This document shows, one piece after another, positions 26,559 through 35,800 of a stretch of DNA of 64,000 nucleotides; the first letter of the stretch is position 1; every line of letters starts with the position of its first letter. Below the pieces are notes generated by a model. It worked only from the letters and a program-made list of their open reading frames with translations. It had not been told where the DNA came from and made no database searches. Origin of the DNA: an uncultured Rhodospirillales bacterium (GTDB taxonomy: Bacteria; Pseudomonadota; Alphaproteobacteria; Acetobacterales; Acetobacteraceae); NCBI GenBank assembly GCA_903835235.1, contig CAILMF010000001.1, positions 248,001 through 312,000 of the forward strand, given 5' to 3'. The translations under genes were made by a program, and so were the position numbers.

Positions 26559-28364
26559 ATGACCGACACGCCGCTGCACCTGATCCGCAACTTCTCCATC
26601 ATCGCGCATATCGACCACGGCAAGTCCACGCTGGCCGACCGGTTGATCCAGACCACCGGCACGGTGGCGGCGCGCGACATGAAGGAACAGCTGCTCGACA
26701 ACATGGAGATCGAGCGCGAGCGCGGCATCACCATCAAGGCGCAGACGGTGCGCATCGACTATCCGGCCAAGGACGGCAACACCTACGTCCTCAACCTGAT
26801 GGACACGCCCGGGCATGTCGACTTCGCCTATGAGGTGAGCCGCAGCCTGGCCGCCTGCGAGGGCAGCCTGCTGGTGGTGGATGCGTCCCAGGGAGTCGAG
26901 GCGCAGACGCTCGCCAACGTGTACCAGGCGATGGACGCGAACCACGAGATCGTGCCCGTCCTCAACAAGATCGACCTGCCGGCAGCCGAGCCGGACCGGG
27001 TGAAGCAGCAGATCGAGGACGTGATCGGGCTGGATGCGTCGGACGCCGTGATGATTTCGGCCAAGACCGGGCTGAATATCGAAGGCGTGCTGGAAGCCAT
27101 CGTCACCCGCCTGCCGCCGCCGACCGGCGATGCCAGCAAGACCCTGACGGCGCTGCTGGTGGACAGCTGGTACGACGCCTATCTGGGCGTTGTCGTGCTG
27201 GTGCGGGTGCGCGACGGCCACCTGAAGAAGGGCATGAAGGTCCGCATGATGTCCAACGGTGCGACCCACACCGTGGAACAGGTGGGCGTGTTCCGGCCGA
27301 AGATGGTGCAGGTGGAGGCGCTCGGCCCGGGCGAGATGGGCTACATCACCGCCGCCATCAAGACGGTGGCCGACACCAATGTGGGCGACACCGTCACCGA
27401 TGAGCGCAATCCCGCCACCGTGGCGCTGCCCGGCTTCAAGCCCAGCATCCCCGTGGTCTGGTGCGGGCTCTACCCGGTGGATGCCGACGACTTCGAGAAG
27501 CTGCGTGAATCCCTCGGCAAGCTGCGGCTGAACGACAGCTCCTTCCACTTCGAGGCCGAGCACAGCGCCGCGCTGGGCATGGGCTATCGCTGCGGCTTCC
27601 TCGGCCTGCTGCATCTGGAGATCGTGCAGGAGCGGCTGAGCCGCGAGTTCGACCTGGACCTGATCGCGACCGCACCTTCGGTGGTCTACAAGATCCGCCG
27701 CACCAACGGCACGCTGGAAGAACTGCACAACCCCGCCGACATGCCCGACCCCAGCCTGATCGAGGAGATCGAGGAGCCCTGGATCAAGGCCACCATCATG
27801 GTGCCGGACGAATACCTGGGCAGCATCCTGACGCTGTGCAGCGAGCGCCGCGGCCAGCAGGTGGAGCTGACCTATGTCGGCAGCCGCGCCATGGCGGTGT
27901 ACCGGCTGCCGCTGAACGAGGTGGTGTTCGACTTCTACGACCGGCTGAAGAGCGTCTCCCGCGGCTATGCCAGCTTCGACTATTCGATCGACGGTTATGA
28001 GGCCGGCGACCTGGTGAAGATCGGCATCCTGGTGAATGCCGAGCCGGTGGATGCGCTCAGCTTCATGGCGCATCGCAGCCAGGCGGACCGGCGCGGGCGC
28101 TCCATCTGCGAGAAGCTGAAGGAGCTGATCCCCCGCCAGCTGTTCAAGATTCCGATCCAGGCGGCCATTGGCGGCCGTGTGATCGCGCGCGAGACGATCT
28201 CTGCGATGTCCAAGGACGTTACCGCCAAGTGCTATGGCGGCGACATCAGCCGCAAGCGCAAGCTGTTGGACAAGCAGAAGGAAGGCAAGAAGCGCATGCG
28301 CCAGTTCGGCAAGGTGGAGATTCCGCAGTCCGCCTTCATCGCCGCCTTGAAGATGGACGCTTGA
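26559..28364 (+). CDS. lepA: elongation factor 4 (LepA), translational GTPase
   Basis: 601 residues, canonical length. G1 motif AHIDHGKST near residue 18, [11 protein letters not shown] switch region, DTPGHVDF (G3) and [11 protein letters not shown] (G4). The LepA-specific C-terminal domain is present (RKCYGGD-like [25 protein letters not shown]). It back-translocates or remodels ribosomes stalled in translocation. Stands alone, with about 85 bp upstream and a hairpin-containing gap downstream. Confidence 0.98.
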   Translation: MTDTPLHLIRNFSIIAHIDHGKSTLADRLIQTTGTVAARDMKEQLLDNMEIERERGITIKAQTVRIDYPAKDGNTYVLNLMDTPGHVDFAYEVSRSLAACEGSLLVVDASQGVEAQTLANVYQAMDANHEIVPVLNKIDLPAAEPDRVKQQIEDVIGLDASDAVMISAKTGLNIEGVLEAIVTRLPPPTGDASKTLTALLVDSWYDAYLGVVVLVRVRDGHLKKGMKVRMMSNGATHTVEQVGVFRPKMVQVEALGPGEMGYITAAIKTVADTNVGDTVTDERNPATVALPGFKPSIPVVWCGLYPVDADDFEKLRESLGKLRLNDSSFHFEAEHSAALGMGYRCGFLGLLHLEIVQERLSREFDLDLIATAPSVVYKIRRTNGTLEELHNPADMPDPSLIEEIEEPWIKATIMVPDEYLGSILTLCSERRGQQVELTYVGSRAMAVYRLPLNEVVFDFYDRLKSVSRGYASFDYSIDGYEAGDLVKIGILVNAEPVDALSFMAHRSQADRRGRSICEKLKELIPRQLFKIPIQAAIGGRVIARETISAMSKDVTAKCYGGDISRKRKLLDKQKEGKKRMRQFGKVEIPQSAFIAALKMDA

Positions 28365-28440
28365 TCCTTCGCAAAGCGGTAACACTTAGGAACAGTTAAC
28401 GGGACCGGAAACCGGCCCCGTCGCCCGGGAGGAATACCCC

Positions 28441-29427
28441 ATGCTTCGCCTTGCCCGCCGCCTGCTGCTGGCGCTTGCCGCCGGCACTGCGCTCTCTGCC
28501 GTTCCGGCCGAAGCGCAGCCGAGCTTCCCCAACCGCACGCTGACCGTGATCGTGCCCTTCGCCGCCGGCGGGCCGACCGACACGGTGACGCGCCTGGTGG
28601 CGGAAGCCATGGGCCGCGACCTGGGCCAGACCATGGTGGTGGAGAATGTCGGCGGCGCCGGCGGCACGCTGGGCGCCCAGCGCGTGGCCAATGCCCGGCC
28701 GGATGGCCATACCCTGCTGCTGCACCACATCGGCATGGCCACCACGCCGACGCTGTATCGCCGCCTGGCCTACGACCCCGTCGGCGGGTTCGAGCCGGTG
28801 GGCCTGGTGACCGAGGTGCCGATGACGCTGGTGGCGCGCAACAACTTCCCGGCGACCACGCTGGCCGAAGCCGTCGCCATCATCCGCCGCGACCAGGACA
28901 AGCTGAACTACGCCAATGCCGGCATCGGCGCCGCCAGCCACCTGTGCGGCCTGCTGCTGATGAGCGCGGTCAACGCGCCGATGACCACCGTGCCGTTCCG
29001 CGGCACCGGCCCCGCCATGCAGGAACTGCTGGCCGGCCGCATCGACCTGATGTGCGACCAGACCACCAACACCACCGAGCAGATTCTCGGCCACCAGCTG
29101 AAGGTCTTCGCGGTGACCACGCAAAGCCGGATCGGCGCCCTGCCGAACGTGCCGACCAGCGCCGAAGGCGGGCTGCCGGCCTTCGAGGTCTCGGTCTGGC
29201 ACGGCCTGTATGCGCCGAAGGCGACGCCGCCCGAGATCGTCAACCGGCTGTCGCAGTCGCTGCAGGTGGCCCTGCGCGACCCGCGCCTGGTGGCGCGCTT
29301 CCGCGAACTGGGCACCGAACCGGTGGCGCAGGACCGCGCCACGCCGGCGGCGCACCGCGCCTTCTGGACGGCCGATATCGCCAAGTGGCGGCCGATCATC
29401 CAGGCGGCGGGCCAGTTCGCCGACTGA
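28441..29427 (+). CDS. tripartite tricarboxylate transporter substrate-binding protein (Bug family)
   Basis: 328 residues with signal peptide ending PAEAQ. Family signatures: FPNRTLTVIVPFAAGGPTD, ENVGGAGGTLGAQRVANARPDG, and the ligand-pocket loops NYANAGIGAASHLCGLLL and VPFRGTGPAMQELLAGRIDLMCDQ. It binds a carboxylate in the periplasm. No transporter subunits lie nearby. The start follows GGGAGGAA. The 76-bp leader after lepA holds an imperfect hairpin (ACGGGACCGG with CCGGCCCCGT). Confidence 0.94.
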   Translation: MLRLARRLLLALAAGTALSAVPAEAQPSFPNRTLTVIVPFAAGGPTDTVTRLVAEAMGRDLGQTMVVENVGGAGGTLGAQRVANARPDGHTLLLHHIGMATTPTLYRRLAYDPVGGFEPVGLVTEVPMTLVARNNFPATTLAEAVAIIRRDQDKLNYANAGIGAASHLCGLLLMSAVNAPMTTVPFRGTGPAMQELLAGRIDLMCDQTTNTTEQILGHQLKVFAVTTQSRIGALPNVPTSAEGGLPAFEVSVWHGLYAPKATPPEIVNRLSQSLQVALRDPRLVARFRELGTEPVAQDRATPAAHRAFWTADIAKWRPIIQAAGQFAD

Positions 29428-29474
29428 TACCGAGCATAGGCTGTTCTGACCTGCGGCCCGCTGCTTGCGGGCCT

Positions 29475-29522
29475 AGAGCAATATCCGTTCTGATGGAATC
29501 ATCAGAACGGATTTCTTGCTCT
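29475..29522. repeat. long intergenic palindrome 1
   Basis: Perfect 13-bp arms (29483-29495 and 29500-29512) around a GAAT loop, extended by a second 7-bp pairing AGAGCAA/TTGCTCT (29475-29481 with 29516-29522). It is AT-richer than its surroundings. It sits 48 bp after the stop of the Bug receptor gene. Confidence 0.8.
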
Positions 29523-29536
29523 GCAACCTCTTGAAG

Positions 29537-29589
29537 CTACAGCACGAAATCCGCTCACGCTGATTCAGCGTGAGCGGATAGTGCTGTAG
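29537..29589. repeat. long intergenic palindrome 2
   Basis: Perfect 15-bp arms (29549-29563 and 29565-29579) with a single-base centre, flanked by 9-bp arms CTACAGCAC/GTGCTGTAG (29537-29545 with 29581-29589). It lies 14 bp from palindrome 1; both share a core beginning ATCCG and ending CGGAT. Together they occupy most of the first half of the 294-bp gap 29428-29721. Confidence 0.8.
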
Positions 29590-29657
29590 CGCCCGAATGG
29601 GCGCCGCCGCTCATGAGGGGCGCGAAGGTGAAACCTTCGTGCGCTCGGCACGAGCCC

Positions 29658-29711
29658 TTGAGGGGGCCTCGCCCCCTCAAACTCCCCGACCAAGCGCCGA
29701 AAGGCCCTTGG
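29658..29711 (-). repeat. paired-hairpin 3' repeat, family B copy 1
   Basis: Two hairpins next to the stop codon of a minus-strand gene. The first is TTGAGGGGG/CCCCCTCAA (29658-29666 with 29672-29680). The second is CCAAGCGCC/GGCCCTTGG around a GAAA loop (29690-29711), one mismatch. The same arrangement, with changed stem sequence in the first hairpin, occurs at 60104-60159, also next to the stop of a minus-strand gene. Confidence 0.65.
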
Positions 29712-29721
29712 AACCCTGGTG

Positions 29722-30105
29722 TTACTCCGCGCTGACGCCGGCTGCCGCGCGCAGCGCGGCCAGGGCCTCCGGCACGCCCAGCCAGGTCATCGCCTCGTGC
29801 CATTCCTCGGCCACGGCGATCATGGTTTCGGTGCCCGGCAAGGTGTCCAGCCCATAGGCGGCATCGACGATCTGCGCCGAGCGGCCCATGGCCAGCACCA
29901 GCGCACCCAGCGCCAGTCCCAGCGCCACCCCGCGCAGCCCATGCGTGACGCTGCGGCGCGAGAAGTCATCCGCCACCGGCAGCGGCTGGGCGCCGGGTAG
30001 CCAGGGTTGGTGGCGACTGTTGGGGTCGTGCTCCTGCATGCCACGCCAACGCGAGGAAGCGCGGCGCGTCGCGGGCAGGGGCGGAATCAGCAGGTCGTGC
30101 GGCAT
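29722..30105 (-). CDS. small membrane-anchored protein of the O-acetylation cluster
   Basis: 127 residues, unknown family. The first 55 residues are polar and Pro/Arg-rich; one membrane helix follows (GVALGLALGALVLAMG, residues 59-74), then a short helical domain (TMIAVAEEWHEAMTWLGV). Its ATG lies two bases after the stop of the MBOAT gene, so it is probably co-translated with it and may be an accessory subunit. A family B repeat sits at its 3' end. Confidence 0.6.
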   Translation of the reverse strand: MPHDLLIPPLPATRRASSRWRGMQEHDPNSRHQPWLPGAQPLPVADDFSRRSVTHGLRGVALGLALGALVLAMGRSAQIVDAAYGLDTLPGTETMIAVAEEWHEAMTWLGVPEALAALRAAAGVSAE

Positions 30106-30107
30106 GG

Positions 30108-31532
30108 TCAGAACTGGAAGTAGATGAAGGGCGCCACGCCCACCGGGCCCAGCGTCAGGATCAGCAGAAGCGCCAGGCCGAAGGCCAGGCCATAGGCCGG
30201 GGCCGGCACGCGGGCCAGGCGCTGTTCCAGGCGTTCGGTCCAGTCACCGGGCAGCAGGTGCAGCGCCAGGGCCAGTGCGGTCAGCGCCGCCAGCTTGGGC
30301 GTTGCGGTCAGCGCCGCTTCGGTGCTGAACATGGCCGCCAGCAGGCCGCCGGCGCTGGCCAGGTCCGGCGCACGGAACAGCACCCAGCCAAGGCAGACCA
30401 CATGGAAGGTGATGGCCATGCCGGCCCAGTGCCGCCAGCCAGGCTTCGCCCCCCGCCAGCCCAGCCAGCGTTCCAGCACCAGCCCGCCGCCATGCAGCGC
30501 ACCCCAGGCGATGAAGCGCCAGGCCGCGCCATGCCACAGCCCGCCCAGCACCATGGTCAGCATCAGGTTGCGCCGGGTCAGCCATTCCCCGCCGCGCGAG
30601 CCGCCGAGCGGGATGAACAGGTAGTCGCGCAGCCAGGAACTGAGGGATATGTGCCAGCGGCGCCAGAACTCGGACAGGCTGGCGGCGCGGTAGGGTTGGT
30701 CGAAATTGCGCGGGAAGTGGTAGCCGAGCAGCGCGGCGACGCCGATCGCCATGTCCGAATAGGCCGAGAAGTCGCAGTAGATCTGTGCGGCATACCCGTA
30801 GAAGGCCAGCCAGGCATCCAGCGCGCCGGCGCCGGCGGGGTCGCGGTAGACCGGGTCCACCAGCTCCACCGCCAGCGTATTCGCCAGCAGCAGTTTTTTT
30901 GCGAGTCCACCGATGATGAGCAACCCCGCCATGACGAACGGAATGCGCGACGCGTCCGGCCGCTGTGCCACCTGTGGCAGGAAATGCGCGGCGCGCACGA
31001 TGGGCCCAGCGGCGAGGTGCGGGAAGAAGCAGATATAGACCAGCACGTTCAGCGGGCTGCGCTCGGCCTCGGCGTCGCCGCGATGGACGTCCAGGATGTA
31101 GCTCAACGCCTGGAACACGAAGAAGGAGACGCCGACCGGCAGCACCACGCCGAGCAAAGCGGGCGGCTCCAGCCCCAGCCAGGCGAAGGCGCCGCCGGCC
31201 TCGGCGATGAAGAAGTCGGCGTATTTGAAGTAGGCCAGCACGCAGAGCGGCCCGGCGACCGCGCCCGGCAACAGCCGGCGATGCTCGGCCTGTGGCAGCG
31301 CGCCCAGCACCAGCCCCATCCACCAGGCCCAGAGGCCAAGCGCGATCAGCAACAGGCAGAAGCGGATGTCCCAGGCGGCGTAGAACACCATGCTGGCGCC
31401 CAGCAGCATGGCCCGGTCGGCCCACGGAGCGCCCCCGGGGGCGGCGCGGCGGAAGGCATGGCGCACCAGCAGCCAATGCGCCGCGAAGACCACCAGGAAG
31501 AACAGCGCGAAGGCGCCGGTGGGGAACAGCAT
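30108..31532 (-). CDS. MBOAT family O-acyltransferase (AlgI/PatA-like)
   Basis: 474 residues with about a dozen membrane segments. MBOAT signatures: SFFVFQALSYILDVHRG, CFFPHLAAGPIVRAA, the EFWRRWHISLSSWLRDYLFIPLGG segment and the catalytic-histidine motif GGLWHGAAW. Such proteins move acetyl groups across the inner membrane for O-acetylation of exopolysaccharide or cell-wall glycans. It lies between two SGNH-type genes on the same locus, 28 bp after 31561-32901, forming an acetylation cassette like alginate algI/J/F or peptidoglycan patA/B systems. Confidence 0.93.
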   Translation of the reverse strand: MLFPTGAFALFFLVVFAAHWLLVRHAFRRAAPGGAPWADRAMLLGASMVFYAAWDIRFCLLLIALGLWAWWMGLVLGALPQAEHRRLLPGAVAGPLCVLAYFKYADFFIAEAGGAFAWLGLEPPALLGVVLPVGVSFFVFQALSYILDVHRGDAEAERSPLNVLVYICFFPHLAAGPIVRAAHFLPQVAQRPDASRIPFVMAGLLIIGGLAKKLLLANTLAVELVDPVYRDPAGAGALDAWLAFYGYAAQIYCDFSAYSDMAIGVAALLGYHFPRNFDQPYRAASLSEFWRRWHISLSSWLRDYLFIPLGGSRGGEWLTRRNLMLTMVLGGLWHGAAWRFIAWGALHGGGLVLERWLGWRGAKPGWRHWAGMAITFHVVCLGWVLFRAPDLASAGGLLAAMFSTEAALTATPKLAALTALALALHLLPGDWTERLEQRLARVPAPAYGLAFGLALLLILTLGPVGVAPFIYFQF

Positions 31533-31560
31533 GCGGCGTCGGCCTGGCTTGGAAAGTGAT

Positions 31561-32901
31561 CTATGTCTGCGTATTCGCCAGCGTAGCAGGGCGCATCAGG
31601 TGCTGGAACAACCTCTCGGCACTGGCGCGGTAGCCATCCGCGGTCAGGTGGACATGGTCGTCCTGTACCAGGCGCGGCGCGCTGCGGGTCAGCGCGTCCA
31701 GCGCGCAGGTGTCGCCGCCGGTCACCTCGGCCCAGTCCCAGTAGCCCAGGCTTTCAGCGCGGGCGACGCGGCGCTGCGCCGCCTTCACCGCGGCCAGGCC
31801 AGGCAGCGGCTGCCAGCCGCGGCAGGCGGTGCTGCCGGCACCGCCACGCGCCCGGCGGGCCGAATCCGGCGCGCCCAGCAGCATGATGCCGCTGCGTGGC
31901 GCCATGCGCTTCAGCGCGCGGACGCGTTCGGTCAGCACGCTGGCATAGGCGTCCTCGGTCAAGGCGGGGTCAACCGCCTCGTTGGTGCCGTAGGCCAGCA
32001 GGATCAGCGCCGGCGGCCGGGCTGCCAGGTCGCCGCCCAGGATCTCCTGGTCCATGTTGCCGAGCATGTCGATGGTGGCGCCATTGATGCCATGGCCCTC
32101 CACCAGCACCCCGGCACCGCGGCGTTCCACGCCCCAGCCCAGCAGGTCCACCGGACCGTCACCGACCAGTTCCACCACCACCTCGCGGTAGCGATGCGGC
32201 AATTCCATCGGGATCGGCGCGCGGCGGCGCAGCGCCCCGGCGGCGCGCAGCTGCGGCCCGGTCTCGCCATCCAGCGCCAGGCGGAAGCTGCCGCCCTCGG
32301 GCTGCACCAGCACATCCAGCGTGAACCGATCAAACCCATCCGGTTCGGTGGAGCGCAGCACCAGGCGGCTGCCGGCGCCCTGGCCGCGCAGCCGCCAGCC
32401 GGCCACGCCGAACGGGCCAGGGGTGGAGGCCCGCAGCGCCGAGGCGGCCTGCCACTGGCCCTGCTGCTCCACCTGTACCTGCGGCGGCCGGGTGTAGCTG
32501 GGCGCGGCGCCGCCGGGCGACATCCGCCCCGGGCCAACCGCGCCGTAGCGCGCCTGGAACAGCGCGCGCAGCCGGCTGCTGAAGAAGTTGGCGGCGGTGT
32601 GGCTGTCTCCGAATTGCAGCACCAGCACCGGCTGCTGGGCGCGGCCTTGGGCCAGCTGCGCCAGTGCCTGGGCCAGCGGTGCCAGCGGCTGGCTGGGCGA
32701 GGCGGTCCAGGGCACGGTCTCCACCGCCGGCATCACGCTCCAGTCGGGGCGCCAGGCGGCGAGTTCGGTGACCGAGCGGAAGCTGCCCGCGACCGGCGCG
32801 GCCTTCCGGCCGCTGCCGGTGTCGCACGCGCTCAATGCCAGGCCGAGGCCCAACTGGGAAAGCACATCGCGCCGGCCTCGCACCGCGGCGATGGATTTCA
32901 T
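31561..32901 (-). CDS. SGNH/GDSL hydrolase-fold lipoprotein, probable polysaccharide O-acetyltransferase or esterase
   Basis: 446 residues. N-terminal lipobox LSAC near residue 26 points to a lipoprotein. Block I is VLQFGDSHTAANFF with nucleophile S100; block III is LAYGTNEAVDP; and the catalytic D-x-x-H pair is in VQDDHVHLTADGY near the C-terminus. Between blocks I and III lies a beta-rich insert (about residues 140-260) that looks like a carbohydrate-binding or jelly-roll domain. It is first in the unit with the MBOAT gene, suggesting it transfers or removes acetyl groups on a periplasmic glycan. Confidence 0.88.
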   Translation of the reverse strand: MKSIAAVRGRRDVLSQLGLGLALSACDTGSGRKAAPVAGSFRSVTELAAWRPDWSVMPAVETVPWTASPSQPLAPLAQALAQLAQGRAQQPVLVLQFGDSHTAANFFSSRLRALFQARYGAVGPGRMSPGGAAPSYTRPPQVQVEQQGQWQAASALRASTPGPFGVAGWRLRGQGAGSRLVLRSTEPDGFDRFTLDVLVQPEGGSFRLALDGETGPQLRAAGALRRRAPIPMELPHRYREVVVELVGDGPVDLLGWGVERRGAGVLVEGHGINGATIDMLGNMDQEILGGDLAARPPALILLAYGTNEAVDPALTEDAYASVLTERVRALKRMAPRSGIMLLGAPDSARRARGGAGSTACRGWQPLPGLAAVKAAQRRVARAESLGYWDWAEVTGGDTCALDALTRSAPRLVQDDHVHLTADGYRASAERLFQHLMRPATLANTQT

Positions 32902-32976
32902 ATTGCCTCCAATGCCCGAGTCTCTACCCTTGCGGCGAAGCGTTGTCGTATAGCCAGAGTCCGCTCCGATTCGCCC

Positions 32977-33756
32977 ATGACAAACACCTTAGCTCGACGC
33001 ACCGTGCTGGGAAGCTTCCTGGCCGCTCCCTTCCTGATTCGCCAGGCCGCCGCGCAGCCAGGCCAGGCCAGCGCCACCGTGCCTTCCGCCGTGACCCTGC
33101 TGTACTGTGGGGATTCCCTGGCGCAGGGCCTGTATCTTTCCACCCAGCCACCCCTGCGCCGCCGCCCGGCGCTGCGCGTGGTCAATGGCACGCGCCATGC
33201 CACCGGGCTGACCCGTTCGGACGAATGGGACTGGGTGCAGGTGGCGCGCGACAATGTGGCGCGCAACGAGCCGGACCTGATGCTGGCCTGGATCGGCGCC
33301 AACGACTTCCGCCCCCTGGTCGACCGCGGCGCCCGCGCCCGCTACCAGTTCGGTACGCCGGCTTTTGCGGAGGCCTATGGCGCCAAGGTCTCCTTGATGA
33401 CGCGCGACGCGCGCGAGAAGGGCGTGACGGTGGCCTGGATCGGCCTGCCCAACATGCGCGACAGCGCCTTTGCCGGGGCGGCGCGCAAGCTGAACGAGAT
33501 CCAGGAAGCCGCGGCGCGCGACGCCGGGGCGCTGTGGGTGCCGAGCTGGGACGCCACCAGCGACCAGACCGGGCATTTCCGCCCCAGCCTGCCGGGGCCA
33601 GGCCAGACCGAACGGCGCTTCCGCGCCGATGACGGCGTGCATTTCTCCGATATCGGCTATCGCACCATTGCCCGCCTGGCCTTCGCTAGCATCGCCGACC
33701 AACTGCCGGCCTTCACCCAGCCGCTGACCGAGGCGGCGGAGGCGTTGGGAGTTTAG
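32977..33756 (+). CDS. periplasmic SGNH hydrolase-fold protein (DUF459-like)
   Basis: 259 residues with a signal peptide ending QAAAQ. SGNH blocks: LLYCGDSLAQGLYL with S47, LAWIGANDFRPL, and DDGVHFSDIGYRTIARLA carrying the Asp/His pair. The middle segment VAWIGLPNMRDSAFAGAARKLNEI is typical of the DUF459 branch. It is divergent from the SGNH-MBOAT unit with 75 bp between. Two unlike SGNH proteins next to one MBOAT suggest division of labour (acetyl transfer versus removal), which is inference. Confidence 0.88.
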   Translation: MTNTLARRTVLGSFLAAPFLIRQAAAQPGQASATVPSAVTLLYCGDSLAQGLYLSTQPPLRRRPALRVVNGTRHATGLTRSDEWDWVQVARDNVARNEPDLMLAWIGANDFRPLVDRGARARYQFGTPAFAEAYGAKVSLMTRDAREKGVTVAWIGLPNMRDSAFAGAARKLNEIQEAAARDAGALWVPSWDATSDQTGHFRPSLPGPGQTERRFRADDGVHFSDIGYRTIARLAFASIADQLPAFTQPLTEAAEALGV

Positions 33757-33773
33757 AGCCTGCCGGAGCCGCG

Positions 33774-34955
33774 TCAGGGCGCCAGGGCCGCTCGCCGGGC
33801 ATAGGCCATGGCGGCCTGGGTACCCAGGGCCGGCAGCAGCATGCAGCAAGCGGTGGCCAGGCCGCTGCCATCCTCCAGGCTGCCGGCGATCACCGTCATG
33901 ACAGCGCCGGCGGCCATTTGCGTGGAACCGACCAGGCCGGAGGCGGTGCCCGCCAGTGTCGGGCGCACACTCACCGCCGCCGCGATGGCGTTGGGCTGGG
34001 TGATGCCATTGCCATAGGCCACCAGCACCATGGGCAGGAAGAACAGCACGAGGTTCGTTGGCAGCAGCAGTTCGAGCAGCACCGCCAGGATGGCGCCGCC
34101 GGTACCGATGCCCACCCCCCAGTGCAGCAGCCGCATGGTGCCGCGCCTGGCCGCCAGCCGGGCGGTGGTGAAGGCGCCGGCGCTCCAGGCGACGGAGATG
34201 AACATCAGCGCCAGGGCGAAGCTGGTGGGCGCGTGGCCCAACCCCTCCACCACCACCAGCGGCGCCCCGGCAGCGAAGGCGAAGAAGATCGAGGTGGTGC
34301 AGGCGGTGATGGCGCAATAGCCACGGAAGGCCGGCACCCGCAGCAGGGCAAGATGGGCGCGGATGAAGCCTTCCAGCCCCGGCATGTCCACGCGCTGCGC
34401 CAGGGTTTCCGGCAGGCGCCAGCGCACCGCCAGCAGCAGCGGCAGGCCGAAGGCGAAGCAGGCAGCCATGGTGGCGCGCCAGCCGAACCATTCCTCCAGC
34501 AGGCTGCCCAGCAGCGGCGCCACCATCGGCGCCACCGACATGGCGGTGGAGACGATGCCCATGACGCTGGCGGATTGCTCGCGCGACCAGGCGTCGCGGA
34601 TCATGGCGCGGCCCAGCACCAGGCCGGCGCAGCCGCCCAACGCCTGCATGACCCGCGCCACCACCAGCAGCCAGGCCCAAGGGCTGACCACCGCCAACGC
34701 GCTGCCGAACAGATAAAAGACCAGGCCGATGGAGAGCAGCGGCTTGCGGCCGAAGCGGTCCGAGATGGGACCGTAGAGCAACTGCCCGAAGGCGACGCCG
34801 ATCAGGTAGATGGACAGCGTCAGCTGCGCCGTGGCGTAGGAGACGGCCAGCGCCGTCGCCAGCGCCGGCAGGCAGGGCATCAGGATCTGCATGGTGAAGG
34901 GGCCGAGCCCCGTCATCGCCACCAGCAGCCAGATGGGCGGTTTGGTCACCGGCAT
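33774..34955 (-). CDS. MFS drug-resistance transporter, Bcr/CflA type
   Basis: 393 residues, 12 membrane segments. Motif A between helices 2 and 3 is LLYGPISDRFGRKPLL, and the helix-5 region GGCAGLVLGRAMIRDAWSR matches Bcr/CflA exporters. It would export small toxic compounds by proton antiport. Convergent with the DUF459-like gene, 17 bp apart. Confidence 0.93.
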   Translation of the reverse strand: MPVTKPPIWLLVAMTGLGPFTMQILMPCLPALATALAVSYATAQLTLSIYLIGVAFGQLLYGPISDRFGRKPLLSIGLVFYLFGSALAVVSPWAWLLVVARVMQALGGCAGLVLGRAMIRDAWSREQSASVMGIVSTAMSVAPMVAPLLGSLLEEWFGWRATMAACFAFGLPLLLAVRWRLPETLAQRVDMPGLEGFIRAHLALLRVPAFRGYCAITACTTSIFFAFAAGAPLVVVEGLGHAPTSFALALMFISVAWSAGAFTTARLAARRGTMRLLHWGVGIGTGGAILAVLLELLLPTNLVLFFLPMVLVAYGNGITQPNAIAAAVSVRPTLAGTASGLVGSTQMAAGAVMTVIAGSLEDGSGLATACCMLLPALGTQAAMAYARRAALAP

Positions 34956-34973
34956 CGGCCGGCTACCAAGGTC

Positions 34974-35537
34974 CTAACGGCCCGCCCCTTTCCGTTTGCC
35001 TGCGCCACCCGGCCGACCGGCTGGTGGTTTGGCTTCGGGCGGCGGTGGCTCGGAACCGAGCGGCACGAGGTTCCGGCCTTTTATGAATACACCGGCCAAG
35101 GATGCGGCAGACGCCGCGCCTAGCGCTGCTGCGGCCCACTCGGCATTCAACTCGGCGCAGGCGACAGCGCCAAGGACCAGGATCAGAACTACCGATACGG
35201 CAGCGGGCATGCCGACTAGCCGGTAGCGACTTTCCGAACGTAATGTCTCGCGCTCCATCCAAATATCATGTTCTTGCTGGGCACGAGCCATTTCCAGAAT
35301 CACCATCGGCGCGCTGGGCTCGATTTCGCCATAAGCCCGAAACGTTTGCGGGTCTGGCAGTGGGCCGGAATGGTGATGGCTGGACATGACCGCAAGCACA
35401 TGCTCACCGTCTTCACGAGACATCAGTTCAACCCGGCGTGCGACCTGGTCATTATTCGGTGGTGAAGCAGGCAAAACAGGGCCGACGGGGGCGGACGGAT
35501 GCCGAGTTGGCGCCTTAGCCACGCGACCGTTGGCCAA
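34974..35537 (-). CDS. DUF2335 family membrane protein
   Basis: 187 residues. The core HHSGPLPDPQTFRAYGEIEPSAPMVILEMARAQQEHD followed by a helix and two membrane segments (PAAVSVVLILVLGAVAC and AAALGAASAASLAGVFI) fits DUF2335, a family often carried on phage and mobile DNA. The tail is Pro/Lys/Gly-rich. It overlaps the upstream small ORF by 23 bases. Composition is less GC-rich than the flanking genes in its first half. Function unknown. Confidence 0.72.
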   Translation of the reverse strand: MANGRVAKAPTRHPSAPVGPVLPASPPNNDQVARRVELMSREDGEHVLAVMSSHHHSGPLPDPQTFRAYGEIEPSAPMVILEMARAQQEHDIWMERETLRSESRYRLVGMPAAVSVVLILVLGAVACAELNAEWAAAALGAASAASLAGVFIKGRNLVPLGSEPPPPEAKPPAGRPGGAGKRKGAGR

Positions 35538-35727
35538 AGCGAGTCATAGCTCCATCAAGGTACTTCCCGGTGCTGGTCCACGCATGGGTCAAGCCGCGGC
35601 GCTCGATCGCCAACGGACTTTCCCATTTTCCGGTCATAAGCATCGACGGTGCGGCTAGCCCATCCAGCAATCCACGCCGAAATGCCTCTATGCGCAAACC
35701 ACGCTGCGTGATGCGAAACTGCTTCAT
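35515..35727 (-). CDS. small basic hypothetical protein
   Basis: 70 residues, basic (MKQFRITQRGLRIEAFRRG start), not recognised. A GGAG ribosome site is eight bases before the ATG. It overlaps the DUF2335 gene and has the same lower GC content, so the two likely arrived together. No membrane segment. Confidence 0.45.
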   Translation of the reverse strand: MKQFRITQRGLRIEAFRRGLLDGLAAPSMLMTGKWESPLAIERRGLTHAWTSTGKYLDGAMTRFGQRSRG

Positions 35728-35800
35728 GTTCTCACTCCACCGGGATACTAGAGTCGTACTCGCGAATCGCGGTCAAGTATCTTCTTGTTGCATCGCCCGG

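Noticed and set aside
31390-32976. Long plus-strand extension upstream of the DUF459-like gene
   Set aside because: Antisense to the SGNH lipoprotein gene; the real start at 32977 precedes a signal peptide.
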